A stretch of DNA of 64,000 bases. It comes from an uncultured Rickettsiaceae bacterium (GTDB taxonomy: Bacteria; Pseudomonadota; Alphaproteobacteria; Rickettsiales; Rickettsiaceae). Shown here one piece after another: positions 1-8,923 of this stretch (position 1 is its first letter; each line of letters begins with the position of its first letter). Made by a program: the position numbers and the translations under genes. The stretch spans positions 1 to 64,000 of the forward strand of contig CAJQOD010000020.1 of NCBI GenBank assembly GCA_905479865.1, in the 5' to 3' direction. The notes under the pieces are model-generated. The model was given only the letters and a program-made list of their open reading frames with translations, had not been told where the DNA came from and did no database searches.

Positions 1-84
1 TGTTGGTGGCTCTGGTGGTCCTGTTGGTGGTTCCGGCGGTCTTGTTGGTGGCTCTGGTGGTCCTGTTGGTGGCTCTGGTGGTAT
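1..84. repeat. four tandem 21-bp units coding GPPEPPT
   Basis: Units lie at 1-21, 22-42, 43-63 and 64-84 on the plus strand. Units 1 and 3 are identical. Unit 2 has several mostly silent changes, and unit 4 diverges in its last bases. Each unit codes seven residues on the minus strand, so the repeat stays in frame. The array continues past the window edge and its copy number may vary. Confidence 0.85.
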
Positions 85-609
85 TTCTTCTACAGGAATA
101 TCTTGCTCAGGCTCTTCGATTTCTTGTGGTATAGATTCTTGAGTCGGCGGAACAGGTTGTGCTGTGTCTAGCTGTGCATCAATTTGCGATTCACGAGGAG
201 ATGTTGTTTTTATAACGGCTCTTGAAGCCTGAGCAGTAAGCTCTCCAGAATCTAACGCATTGGTTGTTTCCTCAGATGCTTCAGGTTGAGGCAAAGGCGC
301 AGTTGGTGCATCATCTTCAATTTCCTCTATGGGTGGTATCTCTGTATCCTTTGGGTTATATAAATCTATATCTATGCTCAACTCGTCGGCCTTATATCCT
401 CCTCCATGAAGTTCTGAGGAGGTGGCATCTGTTTCATCTTCAGTTGCCAGTAATTCTTCGACATCAGCTTCTTTATCAGTGGCTTTCATTTTATCGGTGT
501 TAAGGTCTTTTTGGTCAACTTGACTTAGCCTATCAAAATGATCAAATTGCTCTCTGTCACCGTGATTAGCTGCTTTTTCTCCGTTCCCTTCATCTTTGAA
601 ATTGGCCAT
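1..609 (-). CDS. proline-rich repeat protein, N-terminal part (runs off the window)
   Basis: An open frame runs without a stop from an ATG at 609 to the window edge (203 codons), so the C-terminus is missing. The start has an AGGG about 8 bases upstream. The protein begins MANFKDEGNGEK and is very acidic, rich in E, D, T, P and Q. There is no signal peptide or membrane segment in the visible part. At the window edge it enters a seven-residue tandem repeat, GPPEPPT with one R variant. I do not recognise a family. Extended proline-rich repeats of this kind occur in surface or secreted proteins of intracellular bacteria, but that role is inference. A CtrA-like box lies about 70 bases upstream of the start. 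Confidence 0.75.
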   Translation of the reverse strand, partial: MANFKDEGNGEKAANHGDREQFDHFDRLSQVDQKDLNTDKMKATDKEADVEELLATEDETDATSSELHGGGYKADELSIDIDLYNPKDTEIPPIEEIEDDAPTAPLPQPEASEETTNALDSGELTAQASRAVIKTTSPRESQIDAQLDTAQPVPPTQESIPQEIEEPEQDIPVEEIPPEPPTGPPEPPTRPPEPPTGPPEPPT

Positions 610-678
610 AAAATATACCCTGAACTAGTTGTTACATAGAATTATCAATGCTATACGGTTAAGGTTATCTAGTAAAGA

Positions 679-693
679 TTAAGTAATGGTTAA
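679..693 (-). promoter_or_regulatory. CtrA-like box TTAA-N7-TTAA
   Basis: On the minus strand the site reads TTAACCATTACTTAA, an exact TTAA-N7-TTAA with the TTAACC form favoured by CtrA in alphaproteobacteria. A further TTAACC half site lies at 657-662. Both sit within 90 bases of the start of the proline-rich gene. The rest of the 610-961 gap shows no RNA gene or clear terminator. The motif is short and could occur by chance in AT-rich DNA. Confidence 0.4.
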
Positions 694-961
694 TCATTTC
701 TTAGCAGCAACCCCTGCTAGTTTTTTTAGAAATTTTTAGAGTTTTGTTGTTTTATAACAAACAACTGATTGTGATTTTTTGTTATTGGCTATAGCAAGTT
801 TTTAGGGGAGGAGTTGCCGGTAATGATGACTCCTTACTAAGCACCATTTTCAACACATTGACCCAAACAAGCATCTTTTATTATATTTGCTAGAAATTTT
901 TGGAGTATTGGGTGAATTTCATTTACAATAAAAATTTACCTATAGCCGATAAAGATGTTGC

Positions 962-1789
962 ATGACTTATAAAGTAATACTGGATAATTTTAAAAATAAT
1001 TGGAATCTAAAACAACAAGGTGAACCAATAGAAACTGCGAGCAGCGTAATTACTTTTGTAGAGCAGAATGGTGTTTCTAATGTGCTAAAGATTTTTAATA
1101 AACATTCTGACGAATATTTATCAGCAACAATATTAAACCATTACAATACAAACGGTGCTATTAAAGTTATACAGCAAGCAGAGAAGGGTATATTACTCGA
1201 ACGCGCCGCCCCTGGAATTCATCTTAAGGATTTATCCATTACCGGTAAAGATGAAAAAGCAACACATGTTTTTTGCTACATAGTTAAAAAACTGCATAGT
1301 AACAAGCCTATCCCGAAAAAAGATTTTCCTACTATTGCTTATTGGGGAAAATGGTTTGACAGGTATCTTAATTCTAACGATATGCAAATTCCAAAATCGC
1401 TTGTCTATGAGACAAAGCAGATATTTTTTGAACTGACGGAATCACAAGGTAAAACTCTCCTTTTGCATGGTGATTTACACCATGATAATATTCTTTTTGA
1501 TAAAAAACGCGGTTGGCTTGCCATTGATCCGAAAGGTATTATTGGTGAAGCAGAAATTGAAGTAAGTGCCTTCTTAAAAAATCCGGTTGAACATCCAAAA
1601 CTCTACGCTAACGAAGAAACAATTCGCAATAGAGTTAATATAGTTGTACAGACGTTAAATCTAAACAGGGAACGAATATTACTCTGGTGTTATACACTTA
1701 CAATGATTCATTCCATGTGGCTAATTGAAACCAAAGGAAGTCCAAAAAACTGGGTAGATATGGCACAATTATTAAAACGAATAATTTGA
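962..1789 (+). CDS. APH(6)/HUR-type small-molecule kinase
   Basis: A 275-residue protein of the aminoglycoside/hydroxyurea phosphotransferase family (APH_6_hur type, protein-kinase-like fold). The catalytic loop HGDLHHDN is at residues 169-176, with D171 as the expected catalytic base and N176 as metal ligand. IDPKG at 188-192 supplies the second metal-binding Asp. The N-terminal ATP-binding half is weakly conserved, as is usual here. Family members phosphorylate streptomycin or hydroxyurea, but many chromosomal copies have unknown substrates, so a resistance role should not be assumed. It stands alone, facing sucD. No strong ribosome binding site precedes the ATG at 962. Confidence 0.75.
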   Translation: MTYKVILDNFKNNWNLKQQGEPIETASSVITFVEQNGVSNVLKIFNKHSDEYLSATILNHYNTNGAIKVIQQAEKGILLERAAPGIHLKDLSITGKDEKATHVFCYIVKKLHSNKPIPKKDFPTIAYWGKWFDRYLNSNDMQIPKSLVYETKQIFFELTESQGKTLLLHGDLHHDNILFDKKRGWLAIDPKGIIGEAEIEVSAFLKNPVEHPKLYANEETIRNRVNIVVQTLNLNRERILLWCYTLTMIHSMWLIETKGSPKNWVDMAQLLKRII

Positions 1790-1822
1790 GAAACAATCAA
1801 CAGGGTTCTTTGTACTTAAAAT

Positions 1823-2695
1823 CTATTTAATCAATTTATGCATGGTCTTGCCGATATCTGAAGGCGACTCTGAAATGACGACCCCCACACTCCTAAGAGC
1901 CTCCAATTTATCTGCAGCAGAACCTTTACCACCTGATATAATTGCACCAGCATGACCCATTCTTTTGCCCGGAGGAGCGGTGACGCCTGCAATAAAGCCG
2001 ACGACAGGTTTTTTTGTTTTTGACTTTTTGATGAATTCTGCAGCTTCTTCTTCTGCACTGCCACCAATTTCACCAATCATAATTATGGCTTTTGTTGCAT
2101 CGTCATGGATAAATAAATCAAGGCAATCAATAAAGTTTGTACCATTAACCGGATCACCGCCGATACCCACACAAGTTGACTGGCCAAGGCCAACAGCCGT
2201 AGTCTGAGCCACCGCTTCATATGTTAGTGTACCGGATCTGGATACAATACCAATCTTACCCTTTTTATGAATATGACCAGGCATAATACCGATTTTACAT
2301 TCGCCGGGTGTAATTACTCCAGGGCAGTTCGGTCCAACCAGTCTCGTGCCGGAACCCTTAAGCACACGCTTGACTTTTAGCATATCGATAACAGGAATGC
2401 CTTCAGTGATACATATAACCAGCTCAATCTTTGCATCTATGGCTTCCAGGATAGAATCTGCAGCAAATGGCGGTGGTACATAGATTACGCTTGCGTTTGC
2501 ACCCGTTCTATCGACTGCCTCTTGCACTGTATTATATACCGGCATATCCAAATGCGTCTGACCGCCCTTTCCCGGCGTCACGCCACCTACCATTTTAGTT
2601 CCATATTCAATTGCCTGTTCTGAGTGAAACGTACCCTGCGAACCCGTAAAACCCTGGCAAATTACTTTTGTACTTTTGTTTATCAGTATCGACAT
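1823..2695 (-). CDS. sucD: succinyl-CoA synthetase alpha subunit
   Basis: A 290-residue subunit of the TCA-cycle enzyme that converts succinyl-CoA to succinate while making ATP or GTP. The N-terminal CoA-binding Rossmann domain holds [17 protein letters not shown]. The phosphohistidine is H248 in [13 protein letters not shown]. Length matches the E. coli protein. It follows sucC by 15 bases on the same strand and is surely co-transcribed. sucA and sucB are on the other strand about 20 kb away, so the TCA genes are split into two units. Confidence 0.97.
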   Translation of the reverse strand: MSILINKSTKVICQGFTGSQGTFHSEQAIEYGTKMVGGVTPGKGGQTHLDMPVYNTVQEAVDRTGANASVIYVPPPFAADSILEAIDAKIELVICITEGIPVIDMLKVKRVLKGSGTRLVGPNCPGVITPGECKIGIMPGHIHKKGKIGIVSRSGTLTYEAVAQTTAVGLGQSTCVGIGGDPVNGTNFIDCLDLFIHDDATKAIIMIGEIGGSAEEEAAEFIKKSKTKKPVVGFIAGVTAPPGKRMGHAGAIISGGKGSAADKLEALRSVGVVISESPSDIGKTMHKLIK

Positions 2696-2710
2696 ATTAT
2701 TGACTCGAAA

Positions 2711-3868
2711 TTATATAGCTTTAACTATTTTATCTGCAGCGTCACCAAGATCATCAGCAGCAATTATTTTTAAACCTGAATTATCCAGTATCTCTTTACC
2801 TAACTCAAAGTTCGTTCCAGCAAGCCTTACCACTAGTGGCAAGTCAATACCCACATCTTTAGCAGCAGCCACAATGCCTTCTGCAATTATGTCACAACGC
2901 ATGATACCACCAAAAATATTCACCAATATTCCCTTTACTGTCTTGTCAGATAAAATGATTTTAAATGCCTCGGTTACTCTTTCTTTATCTGCGCCTCCAC
3001 CAACATCCAAAAAATTTGCCGGCTCTGCACCATATAACTTAATGATATCCATAGTAGCCATAGCTAAACCCGCACCATTTACCATACAGCCAATATTACC
3101 ATCCATTCTAACGTAACTTAAGTCAGCTTTGCTAGCACGCACCTCTAATGGGTCCTCTTCATCCTCATCCCGCAATGCTGCGATTTCAGGATGACGGAAC
3201 AATCCATTATCATCAAAATTAATTTTTGCATCCAGCGCCAGTAAATCTCCTTCAGTAGTAACAACAAGAGGGTTAATCTCAATTTGCGAAGAATCCGTAG
3301 AAATAAATGCAGTATATACACATTCAACAATCTTCATCATTTGCTTTGCCTGATCACCCTTAAAACCAAGTCTGAATGCTAGTGATCTGCAATGAAAGGG
3401 CTGTATACCCGTTGCAGGATTCACTGAAACCCTGATGATTTTCTCCGGAGTTTTCTTAGCTACATCTTCAATATCAACGCCACCTTCTGTTGAAGCCATA
3501 AAAGTGATACGATTAGTTGTTCTATCAAGCACCACACTAAAATAATATTCTTTGGCAATATTACAGCCTGATTCAATATAAACTCTTTTTACAACTTGCC
3601 CTGCGGGACCTGTTTGATGTGTGACCAAAGTTTTCCCATACATATTGTGGGCAAGACTCCTTGCTTCTTCCCTGTTACGCACAACCTTCACGCCGCCGGC
3701 TTTACCTCTACCACCTGCATGAATTTGCGCTTTGACAACATACACGTCCGCATCAAAGTTTTTTATTAGATCGTCAATTTCTTTTACTTTTAAAGCAACA
3801 ACTCCATGCGAAGTTGGAACTCCATATTTCTTTAAGACCTGCTTGGCCTGGTATTCGTGAATATTCAT
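2711..3868 (-). CDS. sucC: succinyl-CoA synthetase beta subunit
   Basis: A 385-residue ATP-grasp subunit that binds nucleotide and succinate and partners SucD. It starts [20 protein letters not shown], the classic SucC N-terminus. The lysine-rich loop [16 protein letters not shown] is near residues 46-61, and the ligase domain motif [17 protein letters not shown] is near the C-terminus. First gene of the sucCD unit. A weak promoter candidate is listed just upstream at 3913-3940. Confidence 0.97.
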   Translation of the reverse strand: MNIHEYQAKQVLKKYGVPTSHGVVALKVKEIDDLIKNFDADVYVVKAQIHAGGRGKAGGVKVVRNREEARSLAHNMYGKTLVTHQTGPAGQVVKRVYIESGCNIAKEYYFSVVLDRTTNRITFMASTEGGVDIEDVAKKTPEKIIRVSVNPATGIQPFHCRSLAFRLGFKGDQAKQMMKIVECVYTAFISTDSSQIEINPLVVTTEGDLLALDAKINFDDNGLFRHPEIAALRDEDEEDPLEVRASKADLSYVRMDGNIGCMVNGAGLAMATMDIIKLYGAEPANFLDVGGGADKERVTEAFKIILSDKTVKGILVNIFGGIMRCDIIAEGIVAAAKDVGIDLPLVVRLAGTNFELGKEILDNSGLKIIAADDLGDAADKIVKAI

Positions 3869-3912
3869 CTTATATAATATTTTATATTACTTATTTAGAC
3901 CTACGGTTACAG

Positions 3913-3940
3913 TCTATAATGAAATACCAAAAAAAGTAAA
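3913..3940 (-). promoter_or_regulatory. candidate sigma-70 promoter for sucCD
   Basis: On the minus strand TTTACT (3935-3940) and TATAGA (3913-3918) are separated by 16 bases. Each matches the consensus at four of six positions. The distance to the sucC ATG is about 45 bases. Position is good, sequence is weak. Confidence 0.35.
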
Positions 3941-3967
3941 GCAAAAGCAGCCAGGCTAGATAATGGA

Positions 3968-4678
3968 TTAATCTTTAATCAGCACCGTTGCAAATACAGT
4001 CATATCAATTTGGCTTTGACCTGGAGCAGCAATTGGAGCTGCGTACTCTCTTCCCTTGCTACTAGCAGTCATCATACGATTTTGACGCATTGGACTAATT
4101 TGGCTTTGAGCATCAATATTAATGTTTACAATTTCAATATCGTCCCTGCCAATAGCTTTGGCAACTCTCTTGGATTTCTTAATCAATTTCTCCAAAGCAA
4201 TCTCCATTAGTGAATCACGGACTTCTTCTCTTTTTTCTGGTGAAACAACATAATTAAGACCCGTTATCACAAGCCCCATATTCTGAAGCTCACCTGTTAA
4301 TTTCAAAATCTTTTCAGCATCGATACCTTTTATAAGCATAGACTGGCTTCCACGCCACACAGTCTTTGTTACTTCTCCTTTTTTTGTACGTGGATGATAT
4401 TTGTATACTGAATATCGCTCGGTAGATACCTTAACATTGTGCAACTCTTTTGCCTTGTCGAGACCTTTTTTCATCACGCTGTTTATTTTGCTTTGTACAT
4501 CCCGAGCATCCTGACCTTCGAATTCAAAACGCAAATTAGCAACCAGTAAATCTTCGTCTACTTCACGACGTTCTGTTGCTGAAATATTGAGATAAGTTCC
4601 ATCTTTTTTATCATCATCTGCAAATACTGAAAATGGAAATGATGCTATCAATAGCATCAGGATTATCTGTGTTTTCAT
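3968..4678 (-). CDS. SIMPL domain (DUF541) periplasmic protein
   Basis: A 236-residue protein with a signal peptide at residues 1-20 ending FSVFA, so probably periplasmic. The rest matches the SIMPL/DUF541 family: an ISATERREVDEDLLVANLRFE start, a central GLNYVVSPEKREEVRDSLMEIAL segment with many helical charges, and a C-terminal MTVFATVLIKD strand. Bacterial relatives (for example E. coli YggE) are linked to oxidative stress, and their biochemistry is unclear. It lies between sucC and recN, with about 20 bases to the recN stop, so it may be the last gene of the recN unit. Confidence 0.85.
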   Translation of the reverse strand: MKTQIILMLLIASFPFSVFADDDKKDGTYLNISATERREVDEDLLVANLRFEFEGQDARDVQSKINSVMKKGLDKAKELHNVKVSTERYSVYKYHPRTKKGEVTKTVWRGSQSMLIKGIDAEKILKLTGELQNMGLVITGLNYVVSPEKREEVRDSLMEIALEKLIKKSKRVAKAIGRDDIEIVNINIDAQSQISPMRQNRMMTASSKGREYAAPIAAPGQSQIDMTVFATVLIKD

Positions 4679-4700
4679 ACAATTTAAACTCTCATACTAA

Positions 4701-6341
4701 TCAAATTATTAATTCTTTTGCCGCTTCAATACCGGTTTTAGTAATTTTTTGACCTGAAATCATTCGGGCAAGTTCAAGAGATTTGCCCTCTACACTTAAA
4801 TTTCCGACCTTTACGCTAGTATGTAAGTGATGCTGAGTTTTTTCAACTAAAATATGCTGATTGGCCTTGCCGGCAACTTGCGGTTGATGAGTTATAACAA
4901 TGATTTGTACTGCATTGCTCAGTAACTTCAGGCGCTGTCCGATCGAATCTGCAACCAAGCCGCTAATTCCCACATCGATCTCATCAAAGATAATGGTTTG
5001 TTTGGGAGCATTGTCAAATAATGCCACACGCAAGGACAACATAAAACGTGACAATTCTCCACCAGAAGCAATTTTATCAATGGGCGAGAGGGTCATTCCA
5101 GGGTTTGTTGAAGCAACAAAACGAACGCGATCCATGCCTTTTGCCGTGGAATAACTCTCAGACGCATTCACTTCCACTTTAAAGATCGCCTTTTGCATCT
5201 CCAGGGCAAAAAGCTCTTGCATGGTTTTTTTCTCTAACTCTCTTGCAGCACTTGCCCTTTTATCAGACAATATTTTCGCTTTGTCAAAATATTGTTTTTT
5301 GCAGATATCTGCCTGTTCCTGTAAGTTTGAACTATCACCGAGTTTAGCTTTAAGCTCCTCTAGCTGCTTTTCGGATTTTTTCAAAAAATCTATTAACTCA
5401 TCCGAGGGGCAAGAATGCTTCCTGGATAAAGTACGAATTTCATATAATCTGTCTTCTATTTCTTCCGGCGAATAATGGCTGCTATGAAATTCTTGCAGAA
5501 CTTGACTAAGCATCGATTTTGCATCCTCAATTTTGTCATAAGCCAGCTCCAGATCAGAATTTACCTGCTCTAGGCTCTTAGAATCAGCTACATTGGAAAT
5601 AGCTCGCTGCGATCTGGCAATTATTTGCTCAATGGAGCTTGACTCAATTTCAGAAAGCACGGATTGTATAAGATTTATCTCCTTATCGCGATTTTGCAAC
5701 TTCTTCTTGGCATCAGCCAGTTCCTGCTCTTCACCAATGGATATTTGAGCCTGCTGAAGCTCTAGGCAAACATGAGTCAAGTAATCAATTTCATTTTCAA
5801 TATTGTCTTTTTCTTTAGTAAATTCACTGATCCTATTCTCCAACTCCTGCCAATTTCGATAGCAAGCCGATACCTCACCCTTAAGACCTGCAAGCTTGCC
5901 ATATTCATCAAGAATTTCTATATGAACAGATGGATTAATCAATAAAGTATGATTATGCTGACCGTGCAGTTCCAATAGATAATCAAACAATGTCTGCATG
6001 ACTGCCGCAGTTACGATTTGATCATTTATAAGAAATTTTTTGCGTCCTGATTGATTCTGAGTTCGCTTAATTACAATCTCATCATCAACATCAATATCAA
6101 GCTCTGCCAGATATTTCTCTACTTTATCATGCGCAGAAAAAACCAGCGTAACATTACACGAATCAGCCCCTGGCCGTACTGGACTACCTGATATTTTACC
6201 ACCAAAACAAAAAAGGATGGAGTCCAATAGAATTGATTTACCAGCACCGGTATCTCCGGTAATTACGCAGAAGCCTTCACTAAGATCCAACTCTAGTTTT
6301 TCAATTAGAATAAAATTTTTAATGTGAAGGCTTTGCAGCAT
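4701..6341 (-). CDS. recN: DNA repair protein RecN
   Basis: A 546-residue SMC-like ATPase used in double-strand break repair. Walker A is GDTGAGKS at residues 29-36. A long coiled coil fills about 160-350. The C-terminal half carries the ABC signature region ASGGELSRFMLSLRVAL and Walker B TIIFDEIDVGISG, followed by the VITHQPQVA switch. The usual length is about 550, so it is intact. It starts four bases after bamD ends, on the same strand, so the two are probably co-transcribed. Confidence 0.96.
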   Translation of the reverse strand: MLQSLHIKNFILIEKLELDLSEGFCVITGDTGAGKSILLDSILFCFGGKISGSPVRPGADSCNVTLVFSAHDKVEKYLAELDIDVDDEIVIKRTQNQSGRKKFLINDQIVTAAVMQTLFDYLLELHGQHNHTLLINPSVHIEILDEYGKLAGLKGEVSACYRNWQELENRISEFTKEKDNIENEIDYLTHVCLELQQAQISIGEEQELADAKKKLQNRDKEINLIQSVLSEIESSSIEQIIARSQRAISNVADSKSLEQVNSDLELAYDKIEDAKSMLSQVLQEFHSSHYSPEEIEDRLYEIRTLSRKHSCPSDELIDFLKKSEKQLEELKAKLGDSSNLQEQADICKKQYFDKAKILSDKRASAARELEKKTMQELFALEMQKAIFKVEVNASESYSTAKGMDRVRFVASTNPGMTLSPIDKIASGGELSRFMLSLRVALFDNAPKQTIIFDEIDVGISGLVADSIGQRLKLLSNAVQIIVITHQPQVAGKANQHILVEKTQHHLHTSVKVGNLSVEGKSLELARMISGQKITKTGIEAAKELII

Positions 6342-6345
6342 CGCA

Positions 6346-7089
6346 TTATTTCAATAAGTTATGGCTGTATTTGCCCCAACTACTATCAGGATAGTTACGT
6401 CTAAGCACAGCAGCATATTTCTTTGCTTCATCAACAAGACCAAGTATCAGACTGCTTTCAACCAATCTATATAGTGCCTCTGGGATATGAGAAGTGGTAT
6501 CGTATTGCTCAACAACTGTTTGGAATCTCTTAATTGCAGCTACCAGGTTTCTTTTTTTTAGGTAATATCGGCCAATTAGCATTTCTTTACCCGCTAAATG
6601 ATCGTTTACCAAATCAATTTTCAGTGCCGCATCAATTGCATATTTTGAACCGGGAAAGCGATTAATAACTTCTTCAAGCCCGGCACGCGCATATCTTGTT
6701 CTTGATTGATCAAGCTTCACACTTGAAATTTGCGTGTAATTAGCCAAAGCTTTCAGATAATACGCATAGGCAATATCTTCATGCCTTGGATGCAGTTTAA
6801 TAAAGATGTCCAGCACATCAACGACTTCATCATACTCACCCGTCAAATACAAAGAATAGGCCTGCATGAGTTCAGCTTTGGGAGTTATGCTATTGCCCGG
6901 ATGCTGAAAGAAGACTTTTTCAAATCCTAAAGAGGCTTTTTTATACTCACCTTTTTCCAAATCTTTTAAGGCCGCATCATACAACTCCCTGGCCGGAACA
7001 ACCGCCTCACTATCAGCAAATTTAGATTTACAGGAGACCAATGCAAGAGATGCTATAACGATTAGCAGAAAGTATTTTATAGAGTTCAT
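6346..7089 (-). CDS. bamD: outer membrane assembly lipoprotein BamD
   Basis: A 247-residue lipoprotein with the lipobox ALVSC (C20) and TPR-like helical repeats, the essential BAM-complex subunit that feeds outer-membrane proteins to BamA. Typical motifs are ARELYDAALKDLEKGEYKKA, FEKVFFQHPGNS and GKYSHNLL. The ATG at 7089 was chosen because it opens directly into the lipoprotein signal. A longer frame from 7164 would add 25 residues that do not look like a signal. It lies four bases before recN, as in many alphaproteobacteria. Confidence 0.93.
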   Translation of the reverse strand: MNSIKYFLLIVIASLALVSCKSKFADSEAVVPARELYDAALKDLEKGEYKKASLGFEKVFFQHPGNSITPKAELMQAYSLYLTGEYDEVVDVLDIFIKLHPRHEDIAYAYYLKALANYTQISSVKLDQSRTRYARAGLEEVINRFPGSKYAIDAALKIDLVNDHLAGKEMLIGRYYLKKRNLVAAIKRFQTVVEQYDTTSHIPEALYRLVESSLILGLVDEAKKYAAVLRRNYPDSSWGKYSHNLLK

Positions 7090-7192
7090 AAATTCGAATA
7101 ATATTTTTTTTAATGTTGATACTATACATGAAAAACACTCGCAAGTACAGATGTGTTTCTGCACCAGCTGCTTATGTAGCTTTAGCTAGCTT

Positions 7193-7357
7193 CTAATCCT
7201 TATCTTTGTCTTTATTGTTATCATCATCCTTCATTGAAGACTTGAAAGATTTCAGTCCCTTGCCAAGTTCTGACATTACTTTCGGTAGTTTCCCAGCACC
7301 AAATAGCAATAATATAATCAGCAAAATAACTAACAGCTGAACAACACTTATACCCAT
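7193..7357 (-). CDS. tatA: Sec-independent translocase subunit TatA
   Basis: A 54-residue protein: one N-terminal membrane helix (about 2-19), the [20 protein letters not shown] amphipathic helix, and an acidic D/K/N tail. The FG..LP hinge is the hallmark of TatA/TatE. It oligomerises to form the pore for folded, twin-arginine substrates. It is shorter than E. coli TatA (89), but the short tail is common in Rickettsiales. tatC is present at 40878; no separate tatB was seen in the window. Confidence 0.92.
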   Translation of the reverse strand: MGISVVQLLVILLIILLLFGAGKLPKVMSELGKGLKSFKSSMKDDDNNKDKDKD

Positions 7358-7418
7358 AATTTAAACACCTGTTGATTGGAATATTTATTAAGGGTAATAA
7401 TAACTAAAATTATCCAGC

Positions 7419-7928
7419 TTAGCCAGTAATCTTTTGCCTGAATTTAATCAGGTTCTGTTTCGATTGTAAAATTTGCTGTTTATCATCACCGCTGTGATAA
7501 TTGTAGCACCCCATATATCGCATGCTAAGATACTCGCAAGTTTGTTCAAAGATTTCCTCGAAACATTTTGATGGAGATACACCATTACTGGAAATTACAA
7601 ATACTCTTTTACCACGAAGTGCTTTACCAATTTTTTTATGAGGCTCTTTTATCACATCACTCCAGCGATCGAGAAATATTTTCATCCGGGTACTTGGTGC
7701 ATACCAATAGATCGGTGTGGCTAAAAATATCTGTTCATATTCAAGAATATTTTTCATCAATGGAATAAAGTCATCATTATGGTTATTTTGTTTATAATCG
7801 AACGGTTCGATCACAAGGTTAGACAAATCCACAAATTTATGTTCATGCCCCAAAAGAGCCAAATCAACAGCCTTTCTAGTATACCCGTTACTTCTTGCAC
7901 TTCCAAAAATTATGACAGATTTTGACAT
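7419..7928 (-). CDS. NADPH-dependent FMN reductase / flavodoxin-fold oxidoreductase
   Basis: A 169-residue flavodoxin-like protein of the FMN_red/NAD(P)H-quinone oxidoreductase group. The N-terminal FMN phosphate loop is FGSARSNGYTRK. The second flavin loop is LATPIYWYAPSTRMKIFLDRW. It probably moves electrons from NAD(P)H to a flavin or quinone in the cytoplasm. The substrate cannot be told. It sits between tRNA-Glu and tatA as a likely single gene. Confidence 0.8.
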   Translation of the reverse strand: MSKSVIIFGSARSNGYTRKAVDLALLGHEHKFVDLSNLVIEPFDYKQNNHNDDFIPLMKNILEYEQIFLATPIYWYAPSTRMKIFLDRWSDVIKEPHKKIGKALRGKRVFVISSNGVSPSKCFEEIFEQTCEYLSMRYMGCYNYHSGDDKQQILQSKQNLIKFRQKITG

Positions 7929-7944
7929 ATCAGGAAAATTCAGA

Positions 7945-8019
7945 TGGTGACCCCTACGGGAATCGAACCCGTGTTTTCACCGTGAAAGGGTGACGTCCTA
8001 ACCGCTAGACGAAGGGGCC
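7945..8019 (-). tRNA. tRNA-Glu (anticodon TTC)
   Basis: Read on the minus strand the 75 bases fold as a cloverleaf. The acceptor is GGCCCCT paired with AGGGGTC (one G-U), and the T arm carries GGTTCGATTCC. The anticodon loop is CTTTCAC with anticodon TTC. The 3' CCA is encoded. The discriminator base reads A. It is the only tRNA seen in the window. Confidence 0.96.
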
Positions 8020-8139
8020 ATAAAATTATCTATGAGCCAAACCTTTATACAGTCATTTGGATCGTCTGGCAAGAGGGTTTTTGCTTGAAGGTATAAACCC
8101 GGCTTATTCTAAATTAGCATCAACTATGTTACTAAAACA

Positions 8140-8826
8140 CTATCTTTCTCTTGATGAATCACGTTTTGCCCTTCTATCTTTTATCATTTGAGTAAATTTT
8201 CTAGCCTGTTTTACACTAGCTGGCTCAGCAAGCTTTTGCCGCTCTTTAACCCTTGCAGGATACTCTTCTTTTACAAATTTCCTGGCTTTAGTAGCAAGCT
8301 CCTGATTCTCATTTTGCAAATTTGCAGTATGCTGCGCGATACCTTCAACACCAGACTTTAAGGCTTGCATATCCACAGCCTTACCTAATAATTTATCTCT
8401 TACAGTCTGTACAAAATTTGAAATATAATTTTGCGCTACTTCAATAAAACTAGCTTCGCCTGATGCTATTCGGTTTGCCCGCCCCATCTCTGCGGTAAAT
8501 TTTTTCAAGGCCTCTGGACTTTCTCCGACCCTCTTTAAATCTTCGAAAACCTTATTAAATTCTCGAATTTGATCTATTTCTTCTGTTTTTTTATCTATCT
8601 TACTACCAACAAATTCCCATGTTTTCTCATCGCCGGCCTGCAGGGTTAGGCGTACACTGACCAGGTCATTTTGTAACTCCTGTAAATATTCCAGCCTCGC
8701 TTTAGATACCTCCTCCAAACGACCCATTGGGGAATCAGAACCACTAAATAATCTGGCAATATCAGCAGGAGAGCTTTTATCGCTTAAACCAGATAAACTC
8801 TCTGTTAAACTTTCCAATTCAGACAT
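8140..8826 (-). CDS. hypothetical helical protein with a basic C-terminus
   Basis: A 228-residue protein that I do not recognise. It is predicted by eye to be almost all helix, with coiled-coil stretches near 45-100 and 165-190. There is no signal peptide or membrane segment. The last 30 residues are strongly basic and end RAKRDSSRER. The ATG at 8826 has a GAGG ten bases upstream. An upstream TTG at 8871 is in frame but lacks a binding site. Arg-rich, hydrophilic C-termini resemble VirB/D4 type IV secretion signals, so an effector is possible but unproven. It stands alone between dnaJ and the tRNA. Confidence 0.7.
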   Translation of the reverse strand: MSELESLTESLSGLSDKSSPADIARLFSGSDSPMGRLEEVSKARLEYLQELQNDLVSVRLTLQAGDEKTWEFVGSKIDKKTEEIDQIREFNKVFEDLKRVGESPEALKKFTAEMGRANRIASGEASFIEVAQNYISNFVQTVRDKLLGKAVDMQALKSGVEGIAQHTANLQNENQELATKARKFVKEEYPARVKERQKLAEPASVKQARKFTQMIKDRRAKRDSSRER

Positions 8827-8923
8827 ATCACAAATACCTCGACTAGATTCAGGGGTTGCACTTAAATTCAAGGTATTCAGCTTTCAGAGAAAGTGCAATT
8901 AAATTATCAATCTGTGATTGTTT

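Noticed and set aside
1-84. Regular short repeats that might be a CRISPR array
   Set aside because: There are no spacers. The units are contiguous 21-base coding repeats in frame with a long gene.
2676-3116. Plus-strand open frame of 146 codons opposite sucC
   Set aside because: Antisense to a complete sucC, with no binding site or family resemblance.
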